Assembly (NCBI GenBank): GCA_037976565.1
Contig: CP137666.1
Location: 1,116,001 to 1,180,000 of the forward strand
DNA: 64,000 bases
Direction: 5' to 3'
Source: Mesocentrotus franciscanus
Lineage: Eukaryota; Echinodermata; Echinoidea; Camarodonta; Strongylocentrotidae
Part shown: piece by piece, positions 48,901 to 57,630 of the stretch
How positions within the stretch are numbered: position 1 is the stretch's first letter
How the letters are laid out: the number at the start of each line of letters is the position of its first letter
Position numbers and translations under genes: made by a program
The notes under the pieces: generated by a model
Told to the model about the DNA's origin: nothing
Database searches by the model: none
The model's input: only the letters and a program-made list of their open reading frames with translations

Positions 48901-51797
48901 TTGAAACAATAATACATGTACGACAAAATTTTTTGGAAGAGTTAGGTTATTCCTTATGTTATCTCTTGTTTTGATAATTTCTTATGTACCGTAAATCTCC
49001 GTGTATAAGGCGCACCCCCTTTTTTAAGATTTAAAAAAAAAAAAAAAAAAAAAAATTTCTTCTTTTTCTCCAGGTCTGTGTTAAAAAACCCACGCTGGGA
49101 AGGTCTTTCATTTAACTGCGAGGTGCAGTTGAAGGCGCCGATTTGTGCTTGTGAACTTGTCACAAATAATAGGAACAATGTCGTTTTTTAGAAGAATGTG
49201 TAAGATCATTAATGTAAATAAAAACAGTAGAGGACCTAGGATAGGACCTTGTGGTATGCCATGTGTAATAGAAGAAAAATTGGAGGAATTATTATAAACT
49301 ACATTTTGACATCTATTAGAAAGATTACTTTCAAACCAAGATGACAGACAAATTTGAGTGTTGTTCTAGTTTCCGAGTGGTGAGTCAACACACCGATTAC
49401 TGAGCTGGGAGACATTGCCAGGCATAGCGCCAGGTGGAGGGGCACAAATCGAACTATACCCGTGTATAAGACGCACCCCCGACTTTCAAATTTTTTTGGC
49501 GGCAAAAAAGTGCGCCTTATACACGGAGATTTACGGTAGTCTACCCGGTATTTCATTATTTTTTAAACTTATGTATTGTATTGTTTTTGTTGTTTTATTT
49601 CATTTCTAACTACATTTTAACTATTTTGACTCCCAAAACAAACACCTAAACTTTAAACAAGACCCAATAACCAATGTTTTATCTCTTTTTAGGAAAAATG
49701 ACATTTCCATATGTTTTGTACACAAATCACGAAAATGAGCGATTTTCAGGCTGACATGCAAAGACAAAAGGTCACATGACTTTGTAACTGTACCTCAGAT
49801 TTTCAAAAAAATTGATTTAAAAGATGCGCAAGACTCGAAAGAAAAAAGTCAGCGAGCGGCGGGGCGCCATCCGTATGCGTTCCCGAACAATCAGAAAAAT
49901 CGCGAAGGCCTTATTAGGGTTAAGTTACGGCTAAGCAGAGTTTTGAATTATATTTCTAAGAATCTTAGAGTTAGATAGAAATACACAGTCTATCTATATC
50001 ACTATAGTACCGCATATATCCATATCAATTTTTCACCCCCGGCCCATGCACGGCCACACTGGACTGGAGTTTACACATTCTCACTGCCCGTGAACATGCG
50101 ACAAAGCAGCGCTAGCTAGCACCGCTCGCGATCACGGGCCCTGCCCGTGCCCTGTGCTACTTCACGTAGGTACGTTACAATCCCGACGCTGTGCGGTGAT
50201 CAAAATCTGACTTCTTGTGTGCTCGCCTGAATGCGGCCGGTGCGGGGGACTCCCCTTAAAACACCGTTTTCGTAGCTGTTATAGGGGTTTGATATTTCGG
50301 ATACTAGGTTTATCGTATTTATTACACTTTCCTCTTTAATTTGGTATCCACTTTGTATGGAGATTTTCATCACAACGATCACCAGAGAGCAAACAAAATG
50401 AAAGTCAACTTCCACCGTCTTTTACTTAAGGATCGGGTCGTCAGGAATTCGAAAAAAGTAGATAGACCGATAGCTTACCTTTTTATCTGTGCTCTTGTGA
50501 AATTTTATTGAAATCCTTCGACGAGAAATGTGTATTTTTTGCCCCGGAATTGATGGATGTCATGTCATGTTTTGCAACTTCGAACAGCAGTCACCGGTGA
50601 GGGTGTACAGCGCATGCGTGTGTACATGTACGTACGTGTACGTGACTTGTTGTGTGGTGATTGTGCAATTGATGCGAACGATGCAAAGAAAATATCGTTT
50701 TCTGCCCCAGTTTTTTTATAAAAATACTGATTGTGAATATGAAATCATGTAAAATATGGATAATTTATACATCATTCATACATTATTTATATGAAAAGAA
50801 ACCATTCATTTTGGCCAGGAGAAAGACAATGAATGTGGATTTTATAAACATAACAGGAATGAAAAGTTGTGAGTTGTGAAAATCGAGTGACTTTCTCCAG
50901 ACAGATATGCGCATGCTCGGTCAGATTGACCTTGTTTTTATTGTTTTTGGTTTCCGGTTGTTCCTCGATCACAGCTTTTTTCTTAAGTCAATACAATAGT
51001 AAATGAATGGGAAGTGACAGCTTAATTTTCCATGTCAAAAATGACTGTAACTTCCTTAAATAGGCTTAATACTGAAGCCAGGTAAGGAAGTGAATTAGGT
51101 ATCAAATGAAAGGTCTTCTGATGCTTTATCTGCTAAGGTATATCACAGGTTAAGTATTACAAATCTAAAAATTTTGTAACATCCCTACTTCACGCATTAA
51201 GAGCAAGAGCAAGTAGACTAGATCCACTCCAGCAAAGCATAGAGAGTCAATACTGCGTATGGACCTCTAGCGCTGTACCATGTGCTAATAATAGGCAGTA
51301 ATTTCACACGTGAATAGTCAACACTTAATATAACACACAAATGCACACAATCGTGCCGATAAAACTGTAAGCAAGCAGTTTGACAGTGGACTCACGATTT
51401 TAATTTTTAAATTATTCTTTCTAACATTGGTGAGTTGAAAAAATTGTATTTTACTGCTATTTAGGTGTCATCAATTGTCACTAAAGTACCGATTTTGAGT
51501 GAAATCAGTTTAGTTTTGTACAGTCTACAGAGGTGTTCGAAATGTTGAGATCAATAAAACAGGTTTTACACAGCCAGGATAGCGATGCAGCTATTTGTGG
51601 GTCTAGATTATTTTACGTGTAAATCACAAACTAGTAGGCCTAAGGGCAAAAGTCAGCTCACCAAAATCAAAGTTGGATTTCCCGTAGTTATTTTGCGTTG
51701 TAGACACGAATTTCGATGATGTATCATTCTGAAATTGTTTAACAGCCTCAATCGCTTGTTCATGACTGCTCACAACAGTGTTCAGGGGTTCATACAT
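27897..51797 (-). CDS. CARF-domain plus DUF4743-Nudix gene, single-frame twelve-exon model
   Basis: Minus-strand exons, 5' to 3': 51797-51662, 47999-47845, 43447-43346, 38501-38352, 36913-36829, 33115-32877, 32301-32238, 31525-31395, 29908-29790, 29506-29374, 28654-28561 and 27946-27897. Every junction has GT/AG and compatible phase, giving 485 residues with no internal stop. Residues 1-181 look like a CARF (calcium-responsive transcription factor, ALS2CR8) type domain: HPIPFDGVPFIF, DCPAIVSIKCIAKFPEFQ and NDHKHHE. Residues 182-485 are a DUF4743 module and Nudix hydrolase with Nudix box G357-I379. What is seen is the open frame; the fusion is inference. Two separate genes, with the second starting near residue 182, would also fit because exon 4/5 phase is 0. 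Introns hold a DIRS remnant, LINE pieces and satellites. Confidence 0.6.
29790..29908 (-). CDS. Nudix-box exon
   Basis: Minus strand, acceptor ACACACAG|GCTGCA, donor AATAAG|GTAAGA. Carries the glycine start and KESEEEAS of the Nudix box and then VSVGAI. Confidence 0.88.
30110..30530 (+). mobile_element. LINE reverse-transcriptase remnant
   Basis: Two frames give VDVITLDFSRAFDKMPH and SGVPQRSIVRPLFFKLFINDIP, classic non-LTR RT blocks, with stops and frame changes between. A decayed fragment lying in an intron of the Nudix gene. The 5' end overlaps the repeat also seen at 23700-23910. Confidence 0.7.
31395..31525 (-). CDS. Nudix gene exon with LFGIKQYGVH block
   Basis: Acceptor CTGTTCAG|GTCTG, donor CAGATT|GTAAGT. 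Encodes the conserved block before the Nudix box, ending TYPGKLDQI. Confidence 0.88.
32540..32851 (+). pseudogene. Possible ORF1-like retroelement remnant
   Basis: A 103-codon frame with LTKAMTALKLHIHKQNLLFYN, reminiscent of the coiled-coil end of LINE ORF1 proteins. Weak resemblance; may be chance. Confidence 0.25.
34612..35870 (-). mobile_element. Non-LTR retrotransposon 3' part, 5'-truncated
   Basis: Minus-strand frame 35849-34812 (345 codons, intact) contains the polymerase thumb region (LFDQLILPILLYGCEVWGF, FHRKFLRAIL), then a Cys/His cluster CPCCNLKVFGDEFHYIFVCP, and ends QTKPRDILDL. That is the C-terminal organisation of LINE polymerase proteins. The open frame shows a fairly recent insertion. 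Confidence 0.8.
36058..36540. repeat. Three-unit tandem array with DR1 motif
   Basis: Units of about 170-180 bp repeat TGACCTTTGACCTTGAC, ACATGATTGGTGATACTTGA and AAAATTATG. Exact TGACCTTTGACCT at 36069-36081 and 36408-36420; the middle copy has one mismatch. Confidence 0.75.
37556..37604. repeat. Short GGCAGCCAGCCA-type minisatellite
   Basis: Four or so imperfect units of GCAGCCAGGCAG-like sequence. Confidence 0.8.
38352..51797 (-). CDS. CARF/ALS2CR8-like DNA-binding domain exons
   Basis: Four exons: 51797-51662 (ATG; ends phase 1), 47999-47845, 43447-43346 and 38501-38352. The order of features is that of CARF-type proteins: a leader with EQAIEAVKQFQ, a block HPIPFDGVPFIFLGKHILHC, a basic segment PDRRKKLKEARRIGKQQ, a Cys-Pro-Ala block KKVDCPAIVSIKCIAKFPEF, and a His-rich HLHLPGSNDHKHHE. 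Such proteins bind DNA in the nucleus, and in marine invertebrates the domain occurs in many expanded, mobile-element-like genes. No C-terminal CARF exons or stop were found between 38352 and 36913, which is why I favour read-through into the Nudix exons. Confidence 0.72.
38690..38778 (-). repeat. SINE/LINE-like tail
   Basis: CCAATCCAATCCAAAAGATA followed by GCGCCTTTTCC and CAAAGCGCTGC resembles the conserved 3' tail of tRNA-type SINEs and CR1/L2 elements read in reverse. Tentative. Confidence 0.35.
40430..41193. repeat. Four-unit 142-bp tandem array with DR1 motif
   Basis: Starts GCCTCCGCCATAGAGC and ends GCGGAGGCAT. Units carry TGACCTTTGACCT at 40556, 40698, 40842 and 40983, spaced 142, 144 and 141 bp. 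The long plus-strand frame 40661-41194 is a by-product of the unit length. Confidence 0.85.
41340..41520. repeat. Inverted GGTGTTGG / CCAACACC spacer between arrays
   Basis: GGTGTTGGTGTTGGTGTTGA is followed by CCAACACCG and CAACACCAGCCTCAACACC, giving potential hairpins. A TGACGTCA site lies near 41484. Confidence 0.5.
41580..42622. repeat. Six-unit tandem array, about 155 bp, with DR1 motif
   Basis: Repeated GGAATTTCATAAGTTGACCT and AGTTTGAAGTTTAAATCTCC. Exact TGACCTTTGACCT at 41786, 42102 and 42414, degenerate in the other units. Ends GGCGGAGGCAT, the inverse of the start of the 40430 array. The 40430-42622 block sits inside the DIRS reading frame, flanked by A-runs. Confidence 0.85.
43101..43176. 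repeat. 76-bp near-perfect palindrome at DIRS truncation point
   Basis: Left arm GCCTATGGGAACTCCCGTGT... and right arm ...ACTGAGTTCCCATAGGC pair over about 31 bp around an 11-nt loop. The left arm is DIRS coding sequence (LPMGTPV). Confidence 0.75.
44264..44795 (+). mobile_element. TTAA-flanked MITE, family A, copy 3
   Basis: Full-length, same orientation as copy 1, TTAA at 44260-44263 and 44796-44799. The 79-codon frame lies at 44365-44604. Confidence 0.85.
45190..47260. repeat. Duplicated repeat block starting with a palindrome
   Basis: Begins AGGTGATATGCTACATAGTAG / CGTATCACCT (45217-45247, palindromic), then (ATT)n. A module containing GCGCCATTTTGTG, CATTCATATCTTCATAACCA and TTGATGACGTCATCATAGTG occurs twice (about 45300-46440 and 46500-47200). 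Both modules carry GACAATGCATAATTTGTCAT. No coding potential. Confidence 0.65.
47261..47844. other. CARF-gene intron 2, unique part
   Basis: No recognised feature; AT-rich. Confidence 0.3.
48702..49919. mobile_element. piggyBac-like TTAA element, copy 2, with nested insertion
   Basis: Ends CCCTAAAAAGGCC and GGCCTTATTAGGG; TTAA at 49920-49923 on the right, ATAA on the left. Inverted relative to 25497-26218 and sharing AACAAAAACAATA-type internal sequence with it. Interrupted by the 48989-49536 element. Confidence 0.6.
48989..49536. mobile_element. TA-flanked (Tc1/mariner-type) MITE
   Basis: Termini CCGTAAATCTCCGTGTATAA and TTATACACGGAGATTTACGG are perfect inverted repeats that continue inward as GGCGCACC / GTGCGCC. 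Flanked by TA on both sides. It splits the host piggyBac-like element. Confidence 0.75.
49924..51661. other. CARF-gene intron 1, 5' part
   Basis: Includes a GC-richer stretch (50030-50180) and unique sequence; no exon or transposon recognised. The minus frame at 50200-50415 has no family resemblance. Confidence 0.35.
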
Positions 51798-51949
51798 CGT
51801 GATGACACTGATGTTGTTGTGGTTTGCATTGCATTGACGTTCAGCGCAGTTCAGCTAGTAGTCTAGTCGAGCCTGACAATGACAATGACAATGACAATGA
51901 TTTTTTATTTCTTTAGCCTCTGTACCTATACCGTTTCCATGCATGTCGC
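51798..51949 (-). promoter_or_regulatory. Presumed promoter and 5' UTR of the CARF-Nudix gene
   Basis: 150 bp between the ATG and the start of the inverted repeat. Contains (AATGAC)4 at about 51878-51901 and no TATA box. The first exon's position makes this the likely core promoter. Confidence 0.4.
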
Positions 51950-52664
51950 GCACAACGGTAGCGTACGAAGGTGCTAGGCTGGCGAGGCTGGCGGCCTCAT
52001 GAATAAACATGATTATATGACGTCACGAACGTCATCGCACTTACTGGTCCGCGCAACACCTACTCTAGATCCTAGCTTGAGGGGGTGCTGGGCTAAATGG
52101 AGGGGGTGCTGGGCTAAATGGAGGGGGTGCTGGGCTAAATGGAGAGGGTGCTAGGCTGGATGTAGTTATAGTTAGTGCAAGTAAAAGTTTAAATCATGCT
52201 TACAGTTAGAGATAGATGGAGTTAATTAATGTGCATTTCTAAGGACCAATGGAGGGGTGCTAGGCTGAATATAGTGCAAGTTTAGGATGAAATCATGCTA
52301 AGAGATAGATGGAGTTAATTGATGTACATTTCTAAGGCTAAATGGACTCATAGAGGGGATGCTAGGCTGGATGTAGTTAGTGCACGTTAAAATGAAATCA
52401 TGCTAGGAGATGGAGTACATTTCTAAGGTTCAATGGAAAGGGTGCTAGGCTGAATGGAGGGGGTGCTAGGCTGGATGTAGTTATAGGTGCAAGTTTAAAT
52501 TAAATCATGCTAGCATACTGGAGGTAGATATGGAGTTAATGTACATTTCTTAAGGCTCAATGCAGGGGCCGGTGCTAGGCTGGATGGAGGGGTGCTAGGC
52601 TGAACGGAGTTGGAGGAGCTGATCGATGCTCGATTGTCTCGATCCGACCGATTTCTTTTTGCAA
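51950..52664. repeat. Left arm of a large inverted repeat
   Basis: Starts GGTAGCGTACGAAGGTGCTA and continues with about ten GGTGCTAGGCTGGATGGAGG-like units. Ends at TCTTTTTGCAATTC. Its inverted partner is 57326-56507. TGACGTCA (CRE) at 52018-52025. Confidence 0.85.
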
Positions 52665-54077
52665 TTCTGTTATTTGTTAATTTTACATATTATTATATAT
52701 AGAATCATATATAATTATCACTCATTCTATAAATTCATATTATGAAGTCATTTACAGTTCCATATAATCTTTTGGTTATATAGGCTTGCAGGCGCGGATC
52801 CAGGGGGGAGGCCGAGCGGGCCTTGCCCCGCCAAAAAAGAGAGAGAGAGAGAGAGAGAGAGAAGGAAAAGAAGGGAAAGGGAAAGAGGAGAGAAAGGGAC
52901 AGAAAGAAGAGGAAGAAGAAAAGGAAAAGGGGAAAAAGAAGGAAATCGGGGGGAAAGGGCCTTGCCTCCCAGGATGTTACTACCCCCCCCCCCATCAAAA
53001 AAATAAGAGAGAATTAGGAATGAAAAAAAGAGGAAGAAGAAAAGAATAGAAGGGAGATTTTCCCGCCAACAAGTTTTTGATCGGGGGACAGGCCCTTGCC
53101 TCTCCCCCTCACTTTTTAGTAAATTATACTTTTTTATGCGTGTGTTGGAAAATGACAATTCCTAAATTTACAGCCAGGCAAGAAATATGCTTATTTAGAG
53201 GCCAACATGTCAGGCCCCGCGAGATGTTGATTTTAATATTGGTCTTTTGTTAAAAACCAATTTGGACAAAAATATTGATGATATTGTATCAATTGTGTTT
53301 TGGAGCTTATATAAAATGATAATTTTGAGAAACGAAAAGGGAAAAGATTAAAGGAAAACAAAATTGTGGTATATTTTTGTTTGGACATTAACGCAGCTCT
53401 GTCAAAAAAAGGAAAAGGAAAATTGTATTATTTACCTGAATTAATAGAAATGTATTTGTAAAGTATTACAGTGGTTATGTTAAACAAAAATGTTTGTGAC
53501 TTTGATTATTTTGTTGTAATAAAAACACCTGTTAGGAGTGAAAGAAAAGGAAAAATGTCAGGCCCCGCGAGCTCCCTCCCTCCCCCAAACTTTTATTGAA
53601 AAAGTATACTAAAGAGAAATAGAAAGAAAGAGAGAAAGAAAGAAAGAATAGTGACCTGCCAGTGTCACAAAATAATGAAGTATCAGAATATGCTCATCTG
53701 ACCGTGATTAAATGCCTAAAACCCCTGAGCTTCCGGGGGCCCCGCCCCCTCGTCCCTACCAGGAGCCCTAAGGCGGGCCCCTGGATGCTCACTTGACCGT
53801 AATTTATTACCTAAAACCCCTAAGCTTCTGGGGGATCCGCCCCCTGGACCTCACGCCAGTGAGTGTCCTGCCAGTGTCACAAATAAGGTATCAAAATATG
53901 TTCATCTGACCGTAATTAAATGCCTAAAACCCTGAGCTTCCGGGGGCTCTGCCCCCTGGACCCCACCTTAGGCAGGCCCTAAGTCGGGCCCCTAGATGCT
54001 CATCTGACGGTCATTAATTTAATGCCTAAACCCCCTGAGCTTCTGGGGGCTCCACCCCCTCGACCCTACCAGGAGGC

Positions 54078-55675
54078 CAGGGGTGTCGATCACGGGGATG
54101 GGGGATATATCCCCCAATATTTCAGGTGGGGGATGGCCTGTACAATCATCCCCCAATAATTCACCATCAAAAAAAAAAAATGAAGAGAAAATTAACGATG
54201 AGAGCCCGATAGTTAATGGTTATTACTCGCAAGATGACCATCAATATACACATTTTGCTATCTCATTTTCATAATACATACATATATAAATAGAAAACGA
54301 AGTAAATGAGACAACCGTATATGAGACAAGAATAAATTGAATTCTCGCTCATACGGCTTCATCAGGAATTGATGAATTTATTCAATTTATTCAATCAACA
54401 GCATCATAGAAATGCAGTGCGCCAAATGCAAAGCCGCAGCGTTAAAAAGCAACGAGCTAAATGTTAAGCGCGAAGCGCAAAAGTGCAAAAAGAAGTAGAG
54501 AGTGGAGAGAGAGATAATGAGAGACAGAGAGGATAATAACCCAGGTAGCAAGCCCATGTGGGACCCACATGGATCCCATATTCTTTGAAACATGGGCCCC
54601 ATATGGAAAACCATCTGGGGCCCTAAGGCATCTGCACCCAAGAAGCATATGGGACCCATATAAGACAGATGGGACCCAGATGGGACCCATACCAAACTGG
54701 GCCCAAATGGGTATGCCCAGCTTAATCCCATCTGGTACCCATATTGGTTAACCCAGATATATCCCATGTGGGTTAACCCAGATTTTCCCCATGTGTTACC
54801 CATATGGGCATATTCATATTCTACCAATATGTGTACGCCCAGCTCATTCCCATCTGGAACCCATAAGGGCTGGCTCGCATAGATCCCATATGGGTTACTA
54901 AATATTGGCCCCATATGGGATACATATATGGGTTCCATTTAATAGCCCAGATGGCACAAGTGACCCAGATCATCCCCATATGGGCTTGCTACCTGGGGAA
55001 AAGGGAAAAGGGGAAGAAACGGGCAGAAGAAAAAAGGAAGGGGGAAGAGAAAAGGAAGAAAGACAAGAGAAAGAGGGACATATATATTCCATCATTTCTT
55101 TCAGGGAACTGATGTGAATGGGCAATGAAAAAAGAGGTTGACTTTAAAGTAACCTACGATGAAATATTGCTCATGTTTATTTCTTACAATGTCAAAATTA
55201 CTTTACGGGATCCCCTCCCTAAAAAGCTTAGGCATGGGTGATGGTAGGTATGAGGTTAATGCATGATCAGGAATTAGTTGAGTGGATGGAAAAGAAGTGA
55301 GAAATAAGCTGAAAGAAACATGGAAAATTGCCATGGAATGATGGAAGGCAATGTGAGACAGGCCCAACATGTTCTAAAACAAGTAATAATATTCAAGAAT
55401 AGTTATGATTTCTTTCACCTAGGAGTTCTTCAAAAACTAATTAAAATCGAGTAAATAATCAATGTTACATTATTGACAGGGCTTAAAAGGAAAGTGAAAA
55501 GAAAAACAAGAAACAAAAAAGATTGAATGAAATTTGGGACTTTTTGTTTATAACACCCTTCCAATTATAATGCACCTTCTAAGACTGGTTATAGTTTTTG
55601 AAAAAAAATAGTGCTCAAAATAGTGCTTTTGGCACCTATCATCCCCCCAACCACGGATACAAATCGACACCCCTG
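54078..55675. mobile_element. 1.6-kb hAT-type element nested in the 52789-56101 element
   Basis: Termini CAGGGGTGTCGAT and ATCGACACCCCTG (internal match ATxxCCCC...), exact 8-bp duplication CAGGAGGC at 54070-54077 and 55676-55683. It interrupts the tandem repeat of the host element. No transposase reading frame seen. Confidence 0.88.
54540..54997. mobile_element. Palindrome-rich element of CCCATATGGG repeats
   Basis: Termini CCCAGGTAGCAAGCCCAT and ATGGGCTTGCTACCTGGG are perfect inverted repeats. The interior is a degenerate series of GGGACCCATATGGG-like words, so both strands read alike and both give Met-Gly-Pro-rich chance frames. Nested in the 54078-55675 element. Confidence 0.8.
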
Positions 55676-56506
55676 CAGGAGGCCTAAGGCGGCCCCTGAA
55701 TGCTTATCTGACCTTTATAAAATGCCTGAAATCCCTGAGTTTCAGGGGGCTCAGCCCCCTGGACCCCATGCCAATTAGTGACCTGCCAGTGTCATGAATA
55801 AGGTATCAAAATATGCTCATCTAACCGTAATTAAATGCCCATACCCTGAGCTTCCGGGGCTCCGCCCCTTGACCCCACGCCAATTTAAGCTACGCTCTAC
55901 CTAATCGTAAATACTTTAGCCTTCCCCACCCACTTTGAAAAACGTTCAGCGGGGTCTGCAAGAGATGCAGATTTTTTTGGTCTGCTCCCCCCAACGGTTT
56001 TGCTCATTACGACACTGCTGGTCACCATTACGTACCAATATTTGGCTCGCATAATTTCAAATTTGGGCCCCCCCCCCTAAGAAATCCTGGATCCGCGCCT
56101 GTAGGCTTGTACAAAGCTGGAGCGAGAACACTGACTGAAGTTCTACAAAATGAAAAATATTAGGTATTAATTAATCAACTCAAATTTCCATCTGAATATG
56201 CATGTACTTTTCATCCTGTGTTTTAGTAATTTTGTGTCTTGGGAATCAGGATTTTGCAAACGATTGATAATATACTTATGTTGTAAAGTTATTATTAGTT
56301 TTGTTACTGTGAGGTAGAGGGTATGGCAGCGGGGGGCAAATGGCTTAAGAGGTATTGCTGCTTACCAGTAGTATTGGATATCTAAATACGCAGTAACAGA
56401 ATTTGATTAATTAATTGTATTCTAATTCAAATTTATCTTCTCCCTGTTGTATAATGAACTTGATAGGAAATTAATTCGTTATTTTGTATGATTTGATTGA
56501 ATTGCA

Positions 56507-57326
56507 AAAAGAAATCGGTCGGAGACAATCGAGCATCGATCAGCTCCTCCAACTCCGTTCAGCCTAGAACCCCATCCAGCCTAGCACCGGCACCTGCATT
56601 GGGCCTTAAGAAATGTACATTAACTTTCTACCTCCATTATAGCTAGCATGATTTAATTTAAACTTGCACTATCATAACTATAACTATAAATATAACTATA
56701 ACTATAACTAGTCTTCCTCCATCCTATGCATGAGCTTGTAAATATTTGTAAATAGAATGTATTATAATGTAAATACACTGTAGCACTCGAATGGACGTAA
56801 ATTGCGGTTCACACACAAACGCACATATAGTTTGCAAGAATCTTCAATCAATTGAAGGAGGGAGACTTAATCAGAAGAAGAAGAAGAAGAAGAAGAACTA
56901 CATCCAGCCTAGCACCCCCTACATCCAGCCCAGCACCTCTCCATTGAGCCTTATAGAAATGTACATTAATCAACTCCATCTCCATCTCCTAACATGATTT
57001 CATTTTAACGTGCACTAAGTACATCCAGCCTAGCACCCCATCCATCCAGCCTAGCACCCCCTCCATGAGTCCATTTAGCCTTAGAAATGTACATCAATTA
57101 ACTCCATCTATCTCTTAGCATGATTTCATTTAAACTTACACTAACTACATCCAGCCTAGCACCCTCTCCATTCAGCCTAGCACCCCCTCAAGCTAGGATC
57201 TAGAGTAGGCGTGGCGCGGACCAGTAAGTGCGATGACGTTCGTGACGTCATATAATCATGTTTATTCATGAGGCCGCCAGCCTTGCCAGCCTTGCCAGCC
57301 TAGCACCTTCGTACGCTACCTTTAAT
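56507..57326. repeat. Right arm of the large inverted repeat
   Basis: Inverse complement of 51950-52664: begins GAATTGCAAAAAGAAATCGG, carries AGCCTAGCACCCCCTC units and ends CCTTCGTACGCTACC. TGACGTCA at 57243-57250. Slightly longer than the left arm because of a (CTATAA)n stretch and an (AGA)n tract. Confidence 0.85.
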
Positions 57327-57630
57327 ATGGGTACTGACTGTTATCGGTATATTGGTCGCTAGTTTCATAATTATTACATAATCTCAATCTCCGGCGAGCT
57401 ACATGCTGCATTGAGTAGTAGCTAGCACTCAGTCGACAAACACACTGCACTCAGCTAGCTCAGTCCGGTTACCCTTTGCCTCTTATTTTGGTTTATGGAA
57501 GTCAACCTCGACGTTGGTGTTTCTTTACCTAGTTCCTGATCATAGTAAACTTGGATTCAACTGGCACTAACTCAAACTGTAATAGATCTAGTATATCTAG
57601 GCCTAGACTAGAGCCTAGAGGTAAAACAAA
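57327..57630 (+). promoter_or_regulatory. Presumed promoter and 5' UTR of the acyl-CoA dehydrogenase gene
   Basis: 304 bp between the inverted-repeat arm and the ATG. No TATA box near the expected place; unique sequence. Confidence 0.35.

Larger units (their letters stand above)
52789..56101. mobile_element. 3.3-kb hAT-type non-autonomous element
   Basis: Terminal inverted repeats CAGGCGCGGATCCAGG / CCTGGATCCGCGCCTG, with an exact 8-bp target duplication TAGGCTTG at 52781-52788 and 56102-56109. Inside: purine-rich tracts, and about six units of a roughly 100-bp repeat with GAGCTTCCGGGGG and GCCCC (53700-54075, 55690-55890). No transposase. Confidence 0.85.

Noticed and set aside
52735..53158. 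Several overlapping frames on both strands rich in Lys/Glu/Arg or Phe/Leu/Ser
   Set aside because: Low-complexity purine/pyrimidine tract inside a hAT-type element. The same applies to 62804-63317 and 63502-63992.
54387..54938. 183-codon Met-Gly-Pro-rich frame
   Set aside because: Arises from palindromic CCCATATGGG repeats; both strands give the same kind of peptide.
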